Source: Clostridiales bacterium
GTDB lineage: Bacteria > Bacillota > Clostridia > Oscillospirales > JAAYOS01
Reading direction: 5' to 3'
NCBI GenBank assembly: GCA_012521525.1
Contig: JAAYMG010000306.1
Coordinates: forward strand, 1 to 6,075
Length of the DNA stretch: 6,075 nt
Part shown: positions 5,499-6,075 of the stretch, piece after piece
How positions within the stretch are numbered: the stretch's first letter is position 1
Layout: each line of letters opens with the position of its first letter
Made by a program: the position numbers and the translations under genes
Notes under the pieces: generated by a model
The model's database searches: none
What the model saw: the letters and a program-made list of their open reading frames with translations, nothing else
Told to the model about the DNA's origin: nothing

Positions 5499-6075
5499 TC
5501 AAACCTGTCCTGCCGCGTTGAGGATGCCTGCTATCTGCTCGTTGATATCCTTCTCGATTGAAGCGTAGACCTCAACATACTCGTCGACAGATACGTCCTT
5601 AGCCCTGCCTATGCGTTCACGTGCAGGTATCGCGAAGACTGAGTTCATGTCCGCACCCTTGGACAAGGCGGCACGGGCGACCCGGTCGTAGAGCAGGATA
5701 AGGGACAAAAGCCTGAATTGCTTGTCATGTGTGGTGTATGAATCTGTTTCGCTGAACGAATTCTGCTGCAGGAAGTCTTCGCGGATCATTCGGGCGGTTT
5801 CCATCGTCAGACGGTCTGCAGGTGAGAGCGCATCAAGACCGACAAGCTTGACGATTTCGTTAAGCTCGTTTTCCGTCTGCAGGATCTGCAGGGCCTTATT
5901 GCGGTTTTCCATAAATGCCCTGCCGATATTTGTGTTGAACCACGCGCTGAGACGGTCTACATAAAGCGAGTAGCTGCTGAGCCAGTTGATGGCGGGGAAG
6001 TGGCGCGCATATGCAAGCGAGGAGTCGAGGCTCCAGAAAACCTTGACTATGCGCATCGTTGACTGAGAAACGGGT
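5499..6075 (-). CDS. ntpA: V/A-type ATP synthase subunit A (catalytic), C-terminal part, 5' end outside window
   Basis: Subunit A hydrolyses or makes ATP in the head of the V/A-ATPase. The frame is open to the window edge and encodes the last 191 residues of a protein usually near 590 residues. It begins PVSQSTMRIVKVFW, a conserved A-subunit stretch, so the ATG at 6056 is internal and not a start. FPAINWLSSYS (fragment residues 26-36) holds the ATPase alpha/beta signature. LQTENELNEIVKLVG and ETARMIREDFLQQNSF mark the C-terminal helical domain. The P-loop lies beyond the window. It ends at TGA 5499-5501, followed 51 nt later by subunit B. The A-B-D order is that of bacterial and archaeal V/A-ATPase operons. 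The ion pumped (H+ or Na+) cannot be told without the membrane ring subunit. Confidence 0.96.
   Translation of the reverse strand, partial: PVSQSTMRIVKVFWSLDSSLAYARHFPAINWLSSYSLYVDRLSAWFNTNIGRAFMENRNKALQILQTENELNEIVKLVGLDALSPADRLTMETARMIREDFLQQNSFSETDSYTTHDKQFRLLSLILLYDRVARAALSKGADMNSVFAIPARERIGRAKDVSVDEYVEVYASIEKDINEQIAGILNAAGQV

Noticed and set aside
6054..6056. ATG as the start of subunit A
   Set aside because: Conserved family sequence (PVSQST) continues upstream in frame to the window edge, so the gene is truncated and this Met is internal.

Overview
The window looks like part of the chromosome of an anaerobic bacterium, most likely a Firmicutes/Clostridia-type organism. The reasons are a bacterial V/A-type ATPase operon in the usual A-B-D order, an oxygen-sensitive radical-SAM enzyme of the anaerobic sulfatase-maturase type, strong AAGGAGG ribosome binding sites and moderate GC content. 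The assignment is inferred from gene content and style, not from a marker gene.

Layout. Positions 1-294 (+) hold the 3' end of a HAD-IIB phosphatase-like gene. A 279-bp AT-richer gap follows, with a near-consensus sigma-A-type promoter (495-523). It drives a dienelactone-hydrolase-family alpha/beta hydrolase (574-1347, +). A 235-bp gap with a long imperfect RNA hairpin (1393-1439) separates this from a radical-SAM/SPASM protein carrying a C-terminal SEC-C zinc-binding motif (1583-2866, +). On the minus strand, reading inward from the right edge, lie V-type ATP synthase subunits A (partial, 5499-6075), B (4062-5447) and D (3370-4047). D is the usual last gene of such operons.

The two gene groups converge on a 503-bp gene-free stretch (2867-3369) that is the most unusual part of the window. 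It holds eight complete or degenerate copies of a repeat of about 23 bp with core GGGGACGGTTCT. They form two clusters in opposite orientation: five copies after the radical-SAM gene and three at the end of the ATPase operon. In each cluster the strand that folds well, through G-U pairs, is the mRNA strand of the adjacent gene. Between the clusters lies a palindromic element of about 119 bp with T runs at both ends, which could be a bidirectional terminator or a MITE-like relic. The outermost right copy has entered the coding frame of the subunit D gene and encodes its last residues.

Functionally, A, B and D belong to one machine: the catalytic A/B hexamer and the central rotor shaft of a proton- or sodium-translocating V/A-ATPase. 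The three plus-strand genes show no clear shared pathway. I found no convincing new defence or multi-gene system. The novelty is in the repeat landscape and the repeat-derived protein tail.
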